From NCBI GenBank assembly GCA_905235755.1, contig CAJONA010000065.1, positions 1 through 6,632 on the forward strand: 6,632 bases of DNA, in the 5' to 3' direction. Shown one piece after another: positions 6,292 through 6,632 of this stretch. The notes below the pieces were generated by a model. The model was not told where the DNA came from, made no database searches, and saw only the letters and a list, made by a program, of their open reading frames with translations. The position numbers and the translations under genes are program-made. Source of the stretch: an uncultured Clostridia bacterium (GTDB lineage: Bacteria; Bacillota; Clostridia; Oscillospirales; CAG-272). Every line of letters begins with the position of its first letter. The stretch's first letter is position 1.

Positions 6292-6315
6292 TTATAGGAT
6301 AAAAAGGAGATAATT

Positions 6316-6632
6316 ATGGAATACAAAAGAGTTTTAACTATTCAGGACATTTCGTGCGTAGGTCAATGCTCGCTGACGGTGGCTCTGCCGATACTTTCCG
6401 CAGCAGGCATCGAAACGGCGATACTTCCCTCCGCCGTTCTTTCGACGCACACCGCGGGATTTACGGGATACACGTTCCGAGATCTGACGGATGACATACC
6501 CGCGATAGCGGCGCACTGGAAAAAGGAAAATATCTTTTTTGATGCGATATACACGGGCTATCTCGGCAGTGAACAGCAAATAGAATACGTCAAAGACATC
6601 ATGGCAACGCTTTCAAAGGAAGGCGCGGCGAA
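6316..6632 (+). CDS. Pyridoxamine/pyridoxal kinase, PfkB/ribokinase family (partial, first 105 codons)
   Basis: The ATG at 6316 is 6 nt after a GGAG (6306-6309) within AAAAAGGAGA, and the frame stays open to the window edge. The visible part is typical of the PdxK/PdxY branch of the ribokinase superfamily: a first strand VLTIQDISCVGQCSLTVALP (6-25) with the early Gly-rich turn, then LPSAVLSTHTAGFTGYTFRDLT (37-58) over the substrate pocket, and AIYTGYLGSEQQ (77-88), where GYLGS is a hallmark of pyridoxal kinases. These enzymes phosphorylate B6 vitamers with ATP in the salvage of pyridoxal 5'-phosphate. The C-terminal ATP and anion-hole motif lies beyond the window, so activity cannot be confirmed, and I cannot choose between pdxK and pdxY. 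It is probably co-transcribed with the glutamine synthetase gene. Confidence 0.92.
   Translation, partial: MEYKRVLTIQDISCVGQCSLTVALPILSAAGIETAILPSAVLSTHTAGFTGYTFRDLTDDIPAIAAHWKKENIFFDAIYTGYLGSEQQIEYVKDIMATLSKEGAA

Overview
The window looks like a piece of chromosome from a Gram-positive, Clostridia-like bacterium (Bacillota), probably an uncultured or gut-associated lineage. This is an inference. It rests on strong GGAGG-type ribosome binding sites, near-consensus sigma-A promoters in very AT-rich spacers, frequent ATA isoleucine codons, a type III glutamine synthetase, a clostridial-type pyridoxamine kinase N-terminus, and a CTP synthase close to the Firmicutes form. I see no transposase, integrase, phage gene, tRNA, rRNA or CRISPR array. 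The gene content is ordinary housekeeping.

The left two thirds (1-3870) is read on the minus strand. In transcription order it holds pyrG (CTP synthase, ending at 2242), an intrinsic terminator (2178-2206), a new promoter (2090-2118), a small lipoprotein gene (1424-2026), rlmB (23S rRNA 2'-O-methyltransferase, 647-1417), and the 5' part of a gene for a highly acidic, low-complexity protein that runs off the left edge (1-599). The last three genes are closely spaced with no visible terminator between them and probably form one operon. The lipoprotein stop and the rlmB start are only 6 nt apart.

The right third (4201-6632) is read on the plus strand. It holds a complete type III glutamine synthetase (glnN-type, 696 aa) and, 24 nt later, the first 105 codons of a pyridoxamine/pyridoxal kinase.

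The most interesting part is the 330-bp divergent spacer between pyrG and the glutamine synthetase gene (3871-4200). It carries two back-to-back promoters that both match TTGACA-N17-TATAAT exactly. Their -35 regions form the two arms of a 9-bp inverted repeat around an AT-rich core. The glutamine synthetase transcript would begin with a compact two-tier stem-loop (4131-4180) ending just before its ribosome binding site. The pyrG transcript would have a leader of about 140 nt with small, mutually exclusive hairpins. One divergent gene makes glutamine and the other consumes it as amide donor for CTP, so shared control is plausible but unproven. I found no clear sign of a wholly new biological system; the glutamine synthetase leader RNA is the best candidate for something undescribed.
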